Shown: positions 35,766 to 49,177, numbered from the stretch's first letter. The stretch: 64,000 nucleotides of DNA from Microvelia longipes (GCA_018340805.1 JACMZG010001870.1:19477528-19541527); one strand, 5' to 3'. Numbers and translations are program-made. Notes: generated by a model not told the origin, from the sequence alone.

Positions 35766-36655
35766 CTTATTGTACCGTAGCTGTATAAGGGAAGTATTAA
35801 TTTTGAAAAAATCTTTTCCGGGATTCCACCTAAACTATCTGTTTTAGGTGTTTTAAGACCGCCTAGGTGATTTTCACAAAGTTGCTTGTGTGTATGTGTC
35901 AGTATGTGTGTGTGTTTTCTGTTTTGCCTCTAGTAGTTAGTTTGTACTGATGGGCCGTATATTTACCCATGTTTTACTGATCTACTACATGCATTGTAAA
36001 CTATTTTACTGGTAATCTCCATATTTCTTATACTTTGTTATTTCATTATAGTTTGTAACTTGGAATTTTGTGAAAATAAAGTTTGAAAATGTAAATCCTA
36101 TCACACTGATTTCTTTCGTTGTTTTAGCAATAAGTCCGATATTTTAAAATTTAAATTCATGATATCTTCATAGAATAATGATGCTATGGTAAATGAGTTT
36201 GAAGTATTTAAACTGTCAACGAATTTGATATCTTTGATTAAATTAATGAATTGAGTCTGGGTCCCTTTATGTAAAAGTTGAAAGGGGCCACTTTAGTCCC
36301 AAAGGCAATATGTGTGGGGAAGAGGTTACCTTTCTCTGTCGATTAAAGGACAGTCGAATATTACGTTTCGAAATAACAGTTATTTCAATTGATTTAAACT
36401 GTCTACAGCATCTGTGATACCAGTAGCTGCAAATGTGTAAGTGTGTGTGTGTGTGCTTGTTATCATTGTTTCTGTCAGTGTATTTATGCTAAAAAGTTTA
36501 AAATACAAAAATCAATCTTTAGATCTAGTTGTGCCACCCGGAAACCATTTGTTTATGACGGCACTAACCCATAATAATGATTCCACAACAATTTTAAAAT
36601 TCATAGAAACCATTTTTTGTCATAACCTATGAAACGGATTTTAGTTGTGGTCTGA
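35766..36655 (+). repeat. Family A element, split by other sequence
   Basis: The 5' part (TTGTACCGTAGC, the CCGGGATTCCACC block, CACAAAGTTGC, GTGTGTGT) runs to about 35930. After about 490 bp of unrelated sequence, the middle part resumes near 36420 (GTGTGTGT, TATTTATGCTAAAAAGTT, TTTATGACGGCACTAACCC). Confidence 0.55.
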
Positions 36656-36904
36656 CGTTCGACCCCCACCATGACGCCTATTCCATTTTTAAAATTATTT
36701 CCAAAGGGAATTCGCCAAAATAGTACCGTTGGTTTTCTATGTATTTTTGGGCGCTGAATCGAATAAAACCGATCCAAAGTCGATACGACCCTTCTAAATG
36801 TCCAAAAAATAAAAAAACGGCGGTCAATAACCAGAAAACCTAAAATACGGCCGGTAAACTACTTATTTCGATTGGGGAGCCGTTTTTGATATTTTGGGCC
36901 TGTG

Positions 36905-36985
36905 AGTTGAATGAGAGTGGTCTGGAGTCGTTACGTGCACTTAAAGCCAGAGTATCTGGGTTCGAATCCTGGAAAGGACTATAAT
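36905..36985 (+). repeat. tRNA-like sequence or SINE head
   Basis: A perfect pol III B box GGTTCGAATCC lies at 36959-36969, preceded at about 45 bp by GGTCTGGAGTCG, a weak A box. I could not fold a full cloverleaf, so a tRNA-derived SINE or pseudo-tRNA is more likely than a working tRNA. Confidence 0.4.
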
Positions 36986-37030
36986 GTTTTGTAGTTTGTT
37001 TACTTTATATAAGTTTATAACTACAAAATA

Positions 37031-37490
37031 ATTCTGGCGTGGTGGTCCGTGTGTCGGTTGAATATCCTTTGGAATGCTTGTTTCCGTGCTTACAAATCTA
37101 TTTCTTGTTTAAGGATCTGATTCATGCTTTATGACTGAGCAGTCACTAAGCACTACCCGCACCTCATCTTTTAGTATTTATCAAAGGAAATGCGCTAAAA
37201 CCTTTAAAGAAACCATGAAACAACCTGAGCATTAAACTAGTGCAATAACGGTGTGTACTAACTATACTATCTTAAGAGGCAAAGTTTTGTATAACATACG
37301 GCATAATTATGGACATTTCCATTGAAAAATACAGAAAAAAATTACTTTGGAGTACCTAGTGCTTAATAATTGGTAATTGCTCAAGTTAAAAAGCATAACT
37401 CGGATGCTTAAGCAAGAAATGGATTTTTAAGCAAGAAAATACGCATTTCAAAGGAAATTCGCCCGACATGCGGACCATCGCGCCAGATTT
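37031..37490. repeat. Two opposed family D repeats
   Basis: The left part (37031-37190) is family D on the minus strand; the right part (37186-37490) is family D on the plus strand. They meet head to head at TCAAAGGAAATGCGC and form a large imperfect palindrome. Confidence 0.65.
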
Positions 37491-37529
37491 TTTTAAAAAA
37501 ATATATAAATGATACATTTTTTATTAAAT

Positions 37530-38070
37530 TGCAGAAAATATGCCAGCAATAATAACTCAACGAAAATTCCGAAAAATCATAAATCGCGGAAAAATATGCG
37601 ATCGAATTAAGATTTTTTGCCATTTGTAAACATTAGTTTCATTCTATTATCAGCATTAGTTTAATTTTTATTGAATGACTTGTGTACGTTTTTTTATAAA
37701 TTGTAAAAAAATCGGCAAATAATCTAATTGAGTTGGAATTTGGTACAAAAGTATAACTTTATGTAATAAATAGGTTCACTAAGATTCGTTTCTAGTCAAC
37801 AAGTATACCTATGGTTTTAATTGGATCATAAAAGTTAAGTAGCATAAAGGCTGGTATGTACTGTATGGGTGACCACTATGTATTTACTATCTAAGGACGA
37901 GCGCAGCGAGTCCAAAGCAGGGAGGATGAGCGTATCGATGTGATGAGGAAAAGTTCCGAGGTAACTGTACCAATTTTTTATTTCGATAAGTTAGAACTGC
38001 TTCTATTACCACGTCAGTATTTCCATCACCATCCGTTCCTTCCAACTCGAGGTACCCCGTACAGGTTTTT
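37530..38070 (+). repeat. Family A element, 3' part
   Basis: Matches the family A middle (CGAAAATTCCGAAAAATCATAAATCGC) through to the tail: GGACGAGCGCAGCGAGTCC near 37887 and GAGGTACCCCGTAC near 38050. Confidence 0.7.
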
Positions 38071-39073
38071 TTCTTGTTTATTCGTCAATATCAAAATATT
38101 CTAGATAGTGATTTCTTTATTTTAGATAAAGTCCGAATATGAAGTTAACCTCATTAACTTGCTTCATTTTTATGGTATTTCTGAGAACTGAAGACATTAT
38201 TTTAATGATTTTTAAAATACTGACTTTACTTCTTCAATTAATTAATGCTAGTTACAAAAAAATAATAACATAAGCTTATTATATAACTCATGTTATAATG
38301 GTTTTTGTACCATTCGGAACCGAGATCATTATCATCCATTTTAGGCTCTTTTATGACACTCTGAGTGCTTTTTATGCTGTCTGTCTGTATGTTGCAAATA
38401 TAATAATACAGTAATGAAATATATTGCTATTACTCATTTGAAGGATTATAGTCTAAGAGCCAGGCCTAAAAAATTTGACTCATTTTGTACTACTTCAAAC
38501 CAAATTTATCTGAAATATACCTTAAATTATTAAGGAAAAACATAGTCTGCCTATCCAGAGTGGAGCCCTTCATATGACTGCGCTCGCTCAAAATATTAAA
38601 AAATCGCACAAATTTCAGTTTTCTTGTAATAAGTGGTTCACACTCGTTTTATAGAACATTTTTTCACCTTTAAAGCATTTTCTTTTCAAGTTTTGCACAC
38701 GACCCACATAATAATAATTAATAATAATTCTTTATTGTTCTCAAAAGTACATATTATACAGAAACAAAACAATTCAACAATAATTAACGACACAAATTTA
38801 CAATATAAATATTAAATATGAATTTTAACATGAATGTATTTATGAGCGTTCCCTAAAAAGCCAAGCTTGTGCTAGGGGACGGTCGCATTTTTGAGTATTC
38901 TTAATTTAAATACTATTTATCTGTAGATATTATTTATTTTTGTTTAATATCTCTGTTTTTCTTATTTATCTGTCTATAACACCGATATAAAGTTAATAAG
39001 GTGATAAAAATAATAATAAATAGGGTTTGACAATCTAGATTATTTTTGGATTTGCTTAACATAAAACATATTT

Positions 39074-39580
<507 letters not shown>

Positions 39581-39642
39581 TTAAATAATTATTTACAGAA
39601 AACGAAGTTTTTTTAACTGCTCATATTTTCCCTAATGCTATT

Positions 39643-40977
39643 TTAAAACTTTTTTATCTGTTTGTTAATAATTAGGTTATTTATTTCTTTTTTAAAATCA
39701 TCTTTATCTCTAATGTCTTTTGCTGCTAACGGCAAAGAGTTGAACAGTTTAACACCTATATATGAAGCATGTCTCTGTCCAAATAAAGTTTTTGTTTTTT
39801 CATTTTTTACAAGTTGCATAGATTTGCTACGAGTTTCATATTTATGGTCATAGAGTTGTTTAGGCTCGTCAAAGTATTTGAACAGTACTTGTTTTTGGAA
39901 AAGTTGTTTTAATTTTAAAACAGGGAAGTCAGTGAATACTTTTTTTGATGGATAGTCGATAGGTTTTTTTAAGATTGTTTGATAATACCTTTCTGAATAA
40001 TTGGTTTTAAATTGGTGGGACAGGCACAGCCCCAAACCAAGATACCATATTGTAGGTGGAGATTGTACTAAAGCGCAATACACTGTTTTTAGTGTTTTTT
40101 CGTCACAAAAATTTCTAAGAATTTTGAAAAAGTAGAAAAAGCGTCTGAGTCTGTTAGCAAGGTATTTAATATGTTCTTTCCATGAAAGTCTGTAGTCTAA
40201 AATAATGCCTAAATATTTAATTGAATCCACTCTATCTATCTTAGCATTACAGTTGCATTGATTTATATTAGAGTCAGTCAGTCTGTCAGGAATAATACTG
40301 GTGCAATCACAGTCGTGTAAATATAAAGATCTATTAGTTTTTGGAATACCAGATTTATTAATGGAAAAAGTCATGTACTTGGTTTTTTCGTTGTTTAGAT
40401 AAAGTAAGTTAGTGTGTAACCACTTGTTTACTGTCTTTAAACCTTCCGTAGCTTTGCTATAAACTTGATCCCAATCATCACCCTCAAAGTACAATATGGT
40501 ATCATCACAGAACCCTAATATAATACCTAACTCACCAAGAACATTGTACAGGTCATTGATGTAAGTTTGGAATAGCCATGGTGATATCACCGTTCCTTGA
40601 GGTAGTTGATAGTCATTAATCACAGTGGCATCGCTTAAGGCGTTGTTTATTTTAACTCTCTGTACTCTGTTCTGTAGGTAAGACGCTATTAGTTCTCTAG
40701 CAACCCCTCTAATACCATATAACTCTAGTTTCTGTAATAGTTTCTCGTGATGAACCGTGTCGAAAGCCTTTTTCAAGTCTAAGAATATGACTAAACATTT
40801 TTTGTTCTTGTCCAGACTGTCCATAATAAGTTTTGTTATTTTATACAGTGCGTCCTGGGTACTCATTTGTTCCCTGAAACCAAACTGACTATCGCTAATA
40901 ATGTTGTTATCGGAGCAGAAATCATTAAGTCGTTTCTTAATGACTTTTTCATATAGTTTAGCTAAATTGGAAATCAA
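39643..40977 (-). pseudogene. Non-LTR reverse transcriptase and C-terminal region
   Basis: 444 codons. In order: SNLAKLYEKVIKKRL, FGFRxxxST (fingers), FLDLKKAFDTVHHEKL with the first catalytic aspartate, LPQGTVISPWLFQTYINDL, then GFCDDTILYF with the catalytic aspartate pair, and KYLGIILDYRLSWKEHI (thumb start). This is the usual order in CR1/Jockey-group ORF2. The usual alanine before DD is cysteine here (40501-40512). The frame continues that of the upstream piece after one missing base near 41044, so the gene is broken or has one assembly error. Confidence 0.85.
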
Positions 40978-41033
40978 TGATATTGGTCTGTAATTAGATA
41001 AGGATTGGTGGTCTTGTGCTTTGTATATAGGTG

Positions 41034-41771
41034 TTACAACAGAAATTTGAATTTATCCGGAAATATGCCTTGCGTGAGTGAGAGATTAAAAATGTGAACT
41101 AATGCATCCATTATAATAGGAATTATTGTTTTTATAAGTTTATTATTTATTTGATCAAAGCCAGGTGAAGTATTATTACTTAAACTGTTAACATATGTAT
41201 TTATTTCGGTCTTGTCAACAGGTGAGAGATAGATAGAATTTTGTACAGGAGTTACTAAGTGTAAAGTGGAGTTCTCACTACACTTACATTTATCCATGCA
41301 TTCCTGTGCTAAGTTCTTACCTACTTGAGCAAAGTGTTTATTAAAACTATTTGAGATAGCTGATTTATTGGTTAGTGTTTCCCCAGTGTGGTCTTTAATA
41401 ATTGTTATATCTTGGCTGTTTTTATGGTTTCTACTTAAACTCTCATTAATGGTATCCCAAATTTTCTTTGGATCACTTTCTGCAAGTTTGATTTTGTTTT
41501 TGAAATAATCATTTTTAGCTATTTTTATGAGGTAGTTAACTTTATTTCTATAGTTTTTATAATTATTTAAAAGCATGTCATTAAAAGGCCGTTTTATTGA
41601 TTTTTGGTATAGCTTGTCTCTAACTTCCATGCTCTTAAGAATACCATCCGTTATCCACGGCTTTATTTTTTTCTTTCTTTTCTTAATTGTCTTACCTATT
41701 TGATTTTTCTCGATAATTTCACTTAAAGTATTTATGAATAAATCAGTAGCAATGTTAACATCATTTTGGTT
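41034..41771 (-). pseudogene. Non-LTR ORF2, linker between endonuclease and reverse transcriptase
   Basis: About 246 codons with IKPWITDGILKSMEVRDKLY, NDYFKNKI, DPKKIWDTIN, INTYVNSLSNNTSPGFDQI and GIFPDKFK, the typical region before the RT fingers in CR1/Jockey elements. The frame reads through the 5' truncation into flanking family B sequence. A lost base in TTCAAATTTC near 41044 ends it early. Confidence 0.8.
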
Positions 41772-41990
41772 ACATGGAACCACTTATTTCAAGAAAAGTG
41801 AAATTTGAGCGATTTTATAAAATTTTTAAGCATGCGCAATCATATGAAGGGCTCCACTCTGGATAGGCAGACTATGTTTCATCTTCATAATTTAAAGTAT
41901 ATTTTCAGAAAAACTTGGTTTGAAGTACTACAAAATAAGTCACATTTTTTCAAGTCCGGCTCTTGGACTATTAAACTTAAAAAAACTTTT

Positions 41991-43230
41991 CTGTAAATAT
42001 GACCCCCGGTATTTTTAAAGCTTTCGTGGATATAACTCGGAGAATGAGCGAAAAGGATCGATCTCGCTTCGCGCCTCGTCGAAGCGAGGGATTAATGAAG
42101 CATCAGGAGATGTTTAACTAATTTACATAGCTTAATTTTCCCCTTAAAATTCTTGGATTTTATTTATTAGTAATTTTCCAGGTAAAGCAGCCATGAGGTA
42201 GTTCAGATTATTTTATTTGATGTAAATATATAAAAATACTTTAAATAATGCTTTAATTAAAACGCATTATCTTCTGAATTTGCTTATAAATAAAATCATA
42301 ATATACTAAACAAAATTATCAACATGCATAAGTTTTAAACGACTTTTTATGCCTCAAAAATTAATAGTTTTATAAATTCATATGAAATGTTTATAAATGT
42401 CAAAATCAAAAGTATATTAATTATTCTTCGTTTCCTTGTTCAAAATAAATGTTTAAATAATACATTTTTAATTTGTTTAATTAAGAAGATATTTTAACCT
42501 ATACATATTTATAGGCTCGAAAACCATAAAAAAATAATTCATCAATGTAAAAAAAGTAATAAAATAAGTTGTTAATTAAAATAATATTACTGAAATCTCA
42601 CAAAAAGATATAATATTGTTGTAAAATGAAATGATATTAATTTTTATGTAAGATTTTAATGAGTTGCAAAAAAGAAAAAAATATATTAAAATAACAAAAT
42701 CCTATCTAATATTTTTTGTATTTATTTTTTTATTCCATATTTTTTGTTTAATGCTGCACGCGAAATTGTTAAAATTAGAAGGAAGCTTAAACAAAAAGAA
42801 ATATTTTAAAAAATGATAATTAACTTTTAGACGATTCGTTGTTAAAGGATGAGACTGAAGGATCGGGCGATTAATTGGCTCAGGGTGGGGGCCTAGTGTT
42901 GAGCGTGGTAGATTCAACTCTGACGTCCTTGTTTTTTTATAGTAGTTTACCTTTAAAAAAATATTTTTTTAGAGATTAAACAAAATTAACACTATAAATG
43001 CTATTATGTATTAGTATTTCACTTGCTACACAGTTTTCTTCCTTCTTTTTTTCAAAGACTTTTTTATCTGTGGTAACTTACTTTATTTATGATTTACAAT
43101 CTACTTTGACTTAACTAAGTTACTTGGTAACCATTTAAGCGTATCATTTAATAGTACACCTCAGTACAATACTGGCATGTATCATACCGTAGATTAAGTA
43201 GGGATCATTTACAAAACATTAGTTCACTAG
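41991..43230. other. AT-rich spacer
   Basis: A short CGCTTCGCGCCTCG patch near 42063 resembles family A tail words. No gene seen. Confidence 0.35.
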
Positions 43231-43236
43231 TGATGA

Positions 43237-43281
43237 TTTGATGATTCATGATGAATCATCAAATTCATTTATAAATGAATT
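43237..43281. repeat. Two adjacent perfect palindromes
   Basis: 43237-43265 has 14-bp arms around a single central G; 43264-43281 is an 18-bp perfect palindrome (ATTCATTTATAAATGAAT). They share two bases. Confidence 0.75.
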
Positions 43282-43289
43282 TAATACAA

Positions 43290-45070
43290 AAAATTAGGGG
43301 AGCAAACATTTTAAGATTTTTTTGAGATATTTATTGTTTTTTTTAATAAGTATTTTTGTAATTTATTGGGCGAAGGGGTTTTTAGACTTCTATTCCCTCA
43401 CCTCACCAAAATGTTTGGTACAAACAAGTATAAAAATTATTTTATTTTTTCTGGGGAAATTAAAATTATTCACTAAAACTACTAATTAATGATTTGAAAT
43501 CTCAATTATTTTACTTTACAGACGTTGGGCGTTCAGTTTTATTTTAAATCTGCTACGCAAACATCAGAGCTCCGCGGACCCTCATTTCAAATAAATAGTA
43601 CTTGGCGGACTCCTTATAATTCCTTTAAATTTTCCCAACCCCCCTTTCTAAAGCTGTAAAGTACACTCATCTGTAACCTATCTGGGTTTAACATTTTGAG
43701 TAGCTGGATAGAAAGCATCTTGATTAACTTTCATCAGGAGAATGCTTAATAAATTAGGAGTATGTATTATGACTTGATCTTGACGATTTGAAATTGAACC
43801 TATCAACGCTTTATTAACCCCAATTATCTTTATCGTTCTATGATGAAGTCATGCAAAAAAATTTAAACAAAAACTAAACACTCATAATTCATACAAACCG
43901 TCCAGTTTTCAAAGAAAAAAATAATGGCGATTGTATGTCCAAAAACAATTTCTTTTGTAATCCTCAGTATTTCTTATTTCAACCAAAATTAAAATGAACG
44001 CTTTTGGACCCTCTAAAAATCTTTCTACAATAAGTGTGGTCCTGGACCTCTTAGGGTCCATTAGGAAAAGAAAAATACAAATAATTCATTTTTACCTGAT
44101 TGCATTCATTTTTACCTCTTTGCTCCACATTTTCTAAATAAATCATTTAAATTCCAAAAAAAATATTAGAGAATGAAATGTGTTTTATTATTTCTATCAA
44201 ATGCTACCAGGCTAAGGGTCTTAAGTGGTAAATTTAATTTAAAAGCAGGACAGAAGTTGAGCTCAGTCATCTGAACAAAATATGTTGATTTATTTCCGCG
44301 ATAAATCTAGAAATATTTATTAAACTTGATATGGGAAGCCATATGATACCAGCTTGCTCTTTTTTTCTAAATTTAGTTTAGTTCTGTAGATTGTCAAATA
44401 AATTGTAAAAACTTCACTAACCAGTTGACCTTGTTTGTTGCTTAAAATTTTTGTTGAGTAAAACGAAACTGGTTCTACAGAAGTGAGGTGTTCTTGAGAT
44501 ATGGCCCGGGGTCGAGATCAACTGGATGACACCACTGATTTTAACATTGATCCTTCCTGATCCAAAATAAGGAAGTTTTTATCTTATACACGTACTGCCC
44601 AAATCCTCACGTAGGCTGTTATTTTCTAGAAATTAGAAATCAGAAATGATGTTGCAAGGTGTAATTTATGTTTTAATCTAAATAATTCGATGCTGTGAGC
44701 CGTCAACACTGGATATTTTATAATAAATTGTGTTTTAAATGTAATTTGATAAATAAATAAAAAAAAAAAAAAATGTAAATTATATAAATTCGTATTGTAA
44801 TAGGGATGTAAAAAAGTTTAAATATCCCCGTTTAAATTATGAAAATATACAATCATTGAAACCTGATACCGTACAAGAAAGAGGCAAAAGAATAATTAGT
44901 ATTTTTTTTAATAAAATAAAAATAAATAGATCACTTATTTTTGAGAAGAATGTTGTTAAAAATGAAATTTTAAAATAAATCAGCTTATCCACCATTTGTG
45001 CCACAGGGATTGTGCTCGACACTCAGTTTCACTTATGAGTAACACCGTTTACAAGTTATCCCTAAAAAAA
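43290..45070. other. AT-rich spacer with a poly(A) run
   Basis: At 44750-44774 AAATAAATAAA leads into about 14 A, after AATAAA-type words. This could be the tail of an old plus-strand retroposon whose body I cannot identify. Confidence 0.35.
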
Positions 45071-45071
45071 C

Positions 45072-45374
45072 AATTCTTGTGCGGTGGTCCGCATGTCGGG
45101 TGAATTTCCTTTGGAATGCGTGTTTCCATGCTTAAAAATCTATTTTTGCTTAAGGTTCCGCCTTATTCTTTATAACTTGAGCAGTTACTAAATTACTAAG
45201 CACTTCTCGTAACTCACTCTTTTGTCTGTATTTCTCAAAGTAAATGCACATAGTAACCAGTTGGTTATACAAAACTATGCCTCTAAAATTGACAGTGCAC
45301 ACCATTATTTGCACTTGTGTAATGCTCAGTTGATGTTTTTCTTTAAAGGATTTAACGCATTTCCTTTGAAAAAT

Positions 45375-45375
<1 letters not shown>
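45072..45375 (-). repeat. Family D repeat
   Basis: Reverse complement of the 29787-30115 sequence, from GCGGTGGTCCGCATGTCGGG to AACGCATTTCCTTTG. It ends against a TA microsatellite at 45374-45440. Confidence 0.7.
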
Positions 45376-45440
<65 letters not shown>

Positions 45441-46509
45441 CTTAGCTCCGTACGGAGCTTTAGTGATAAAATTGGTATTTACCACCACTAAGTCCTCCAC
45501 TGGGAGTTTAAAAACTTAATTATTTTTTGGTAATTTGATTTCAAATCAGATTTTCTACGGTTACTTTAAACAGTTAAATTGAAGCATACTATAACATAGA
45601 TCATTTCTGAAACTGCGTCATATCCAGGAAAATTTGATACCAATATTGTTTAATTCTGTTAATTTTTGCTAGACCTTTATTTTTCCCATACAATGTATTA
45701 GAAGTGATATGATGAATTCTAGAGTAAAAGTAATTATTTATTTTTAATTATAAATGGATAATTGCCTCTATGTATGCCAAACGATAGTTCGGGGAAAAAT
45801 TACCGGAATTTAATTTTGTTGGTACTAAATCGTTTTGGATATGACACAGTTTTTGAAAAAATAATATAAAGGTATGCTCCAATTTAACCTTTTTAAGTTA
45901 CTGTAGAAAAACAAATTTTGGTAATAAGATTACCATCAGACGATTGCCAAACAAATAATTGGGTATTTGAACTTCCTGTGGTCAACTTATTTGTTTTTGT
46001 TAAAAAAAGGCCTCTGGCCTATATTGTTAACGTCTTTTCCACCAAGCGCTAAGAGGCATAGTAAAATTCATATGATATCTCATGAAGTGTTGCATGTATT
46101 CTTTTAAAGGATTTATGTGACGAAATGCTAATATTGCTTGATTGCGTGAAAAACTTAATGTAACTTATTATCGCATAATATTCTTTTACGTATTTTGATC
46201 ATATGAAATCGTCTTTGAATATTTTATGATATAAAATTAAAAAAGCATAGACTCTTATTGCAATTCCTGGCAGAGTATATCACTTTTATGAATAATTGAA
46301 ACAATAAACTCCTAGAAATCGTTTCTCGGACCCCCTAAAAACCACTAAAAATTAAAACCTCTACAAGAGCCAAGGACACAACATTGGATACCACTGAAGT
46401 AGAGGATAAGGTGTAAACAAGTTTTTGTGGTTGTTACCTGAAACCTTCTTCTTAAGGATAGTGGTATATGTTAATCTTCTTGAGCTATCTATTCCACGTT
46501 CCTAAATAC
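45441..46509. other. AT-rich spacer
   Basis: No gene or repeat supported. Confidence 0.35.
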
Positions 46510-46822
46510 GATGTTTTAAATTCTATTTTCTTAGGACTATTAATAAATTTAAATTATTTAATTTCTTTTAATGTTTATTCTCAAGTCGATGCTTCAAATT
46601 CAATTTGTTTAGAGCTATTAAATAGTAAGAATTATTTAATTTCTTTTAATGTTCATTCTTAAGTCGATGCTTCAAATTCTATTTGTTTAGAGCTATTAAA
46701 TAGTAAGAATTATTTAATTTCTTCTAATGTTCATTCTAATCGATGCTTCAAATTCAATTTGTTTAGCGCTATTAAAAATTTAAATTACTTAATTTCTTTT
46801 CAAGTTCATTCTCAAGTCAATA
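46510..46822 (+). repeat. 78-bp minisatellite, four units
   Basis: Units start at 46510, 46588, 46666 and 46742 (spacing 78, 78, 76), each opening GATGCTTCAAATTC or close. The period is a multiple of three, so an apparent 26-residue peptide repeat appears in one frame. A stop codon at the end of unit 2 argues against coding. Confidence 0.85.
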
Positions 46823-47870
46823 TCAAGGGCAAGGGTAAACGTATTTGATAATTAGCGAATCGACTATATCCTAATCGGAGTTCCATAAAAGATTAATGGT
46901 TAGGGAAGTAAAGGAAATTAATAATTTTGTATACTAATAACTTTTAACTCCTACTTCAAAGTAGTATTTGGTTATTTCAACTTCCTTTAATTTTAATATC
47001 TTGTATTTTGATTCTTAAAGAGGTATTTTGCTTAAATATAAAGAGAGTAAAAGTTATCTAATTAATAAACGTAATATTTTTGTTAAAAAGTATTAATGTT
47101 AAAGTTGCATAAAAGTCAAGTACAAAATATCTTTTTTGCGATTTTGTATCTTTTGTTGGATTGTTTTGTTTTGTTGGATCTTTTGGAAATGATTGTTCGG
47201 ATGATGGAAGTTGAGGGTGGAGTGAGGATTCTGTTTGGATTCCTGATTTACTTAAATTATTTAATAATATTTAAGTAATTATATAAAAATTATTTAATAA
47301 CTTTAATTAATTTCCAAATAAAATAATTAAATTTCAACATAAATGCATTGCATGGCAATCATTTCATAAAATTATTTAAAATTTTAGTTTTATTACCATA
47401 AATGATATAATAATAAAAGTATTATTTATTATTATTTAAAACAACATAATCATAACTCTGTAAAAAGTTTGTTTAAAAAAATGAAACTTTATTTTTATTA
47501 TAAATGTCAATCAATAATTATTATTTTCTTAAAATAAATTCAGCTTTGTTCAAAATGATAAAACATTGTTTTTCCTGTTTAAACATAGAGTATATTTATT
47601 GATAAAATATTACTTCATGATAAAATATTTTCTGAATTATTAAATGTTTATTTTATAAGCTTATTTGTTCGATTGTAATTTTTAGATAATACATTGTTGT
47701 ACACACACTTTTATTAATACCTTTGTGTAATTAAAAGAGCAATACATTTTAGTAAAATTAATATAATAGCTGTGATGATATAGCAACACATGTAGAAGGA
47801 ATATCCATTAAAAACGTTTATCTTGTATTTATTTGTACGTATTAATATTTAAATTATAATTTATATAAAA
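46823..47870. other. AT-rich spacer
   Basis: No gene or repeat supported. Confidence 0.35.
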
Positions 47871-47872
47871 AA

Positions 47873-48345
47873 ATCAGGTACAGCGTACCTCGGTATTTTA
47901 CCACTTAAATTTGGACTTAATTCGCTCATGGTTATCCAATGCATGAAGTAGTATTATATCGGTTTCGCTTCGCTCAACCTTTGAAGAAAATATAGATCCG
48001 AATTCTACTGAGTTATGAATTTGAAATCGCTTGGCTCGTTCTCAGAATGTCATGATTAACTAGAGCTGCTTGTGGCATTATCTCGGTTTCGCTCCGCTTA
48101 CCTCAGAGAAAATATTGATCCAAAGTTTAGAGTGTTATACTTCGGACTCGCTTTGCTCGTCTTGAGTATGTTATAATTATCCAAAGCTCAAGGTGGCGTT
48201 ACTTTGGTCTCACTATGCTTGCTCTCAGCATATGGTGGTAATTTTATGTCTCGTGTGGTATGACTTCGGACTCATTTCGGTTGTCCTCAGAATGTCATCA
48301 TTATCCAAAGCTTAAGGTGGTATCACTTCATTCTCGATCGAAGAA
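47873..48345 (-). repeat. Family A 3' end with expanded tandem tail
   Basis: It opens with the reverse complement of the family A end (AAAAAATCAGGTACAGCGTACC). About six units of 59-64 bp follow, with cores near 47959, 48023, 48082, 48141, 48201 and 48265 such as TTCGGACTCGCTTTGCTCGTC. Family A copies elsewhere have one or two such units. Confidence 0.7.
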
Positions 48346-49030
48346 TCAGTGAGTGTGAGAGGAGAATCAGTGAGAGATTTTTGCCTTACCTCGCAAAAAG
48401 CAAAAATCTCTAAAGGTAAAACCCTTTGCCAGGCGTCTTGCCCCCAATTAGCAAGGACTGTTGTACCTTTCGTGACGAATAGTGTCCAACACGGCCCCAG
48501 CAAGTGGTCTACACCTAAGGGGTTGGCTTCTCTGATTTACCCTTTCCTCCAGCTTCCTGCTCAAGTCAGGAAGCAAAAGCAGCCAGGATTGCTAAACCTA
48601 GGCTAAACTTAATATTACAAACAGAACTATACTAATAAAATTAGGTCAAAAGAATAGGTGAAACAGCAACGGGAGTCTGTCCACTATCCGGTTTAAACAA
48701 ATGGGTAGGGGACAATTATAACAGCGCTGATCTATACCTAATCTATCGAAGTAAACTAACACTATCCTGATTCTGTTGACCCTAAACTTGTGTAGAATCC
48801 TGCCTTACGCAGAATTCTTGAGTTGATTCATGGAGAAACCCATTAAGGGTGACTGCTACACTTGACCGTGTTCCGCAAATCGTCCTTAGCTCGGAGAGTG
48901 TGTCATATCCTTCAAATATGTGACACAATGTCAGAGCTGTAATGAAGTGTCGGGCATCGAGGGAGACACTCATTTGACAGGAGGTGCTCGTACGGCAACT
49001 ACTCAGGAGCATGAGTACGACAGTATTCTT
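48346..49030. other. Less AT-rich block of unknown origin
   Basis: Clearly richer in G and C than its surroundings, with 60-85-codon frames on both strands, none with a recognisable domain. It also holds a 17-bp-class inverted pair (GAGATTTTTGCCTTACC near 48373 and GCAAAAATCTCTAAAGG). It could be the end of an unidentified transposon or a non-coding transcript. Confidence 0.35.
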
Positions 49031-49177
49031 GTCTTGTCTTCGACGGCGTCGTAATATTGCTTTGGGATTTGTCTATAATGGTTGTGTTCTATTACCATGT
49101 CTGTGTTTCTATTTGGCGTCAAAAAATATACCTAAATATAGTTTGACAATAAAACTGAGCAGTGGAGTTAGTATATA

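Noticed and set aside
46468..46662. 64-codon frame with a 26-residue repeat
   Set aside because: The 78-bp minisatellite period is a multiple of three, so a peptide repeat appears by default; a stop codon and a 2-bp indel follow.
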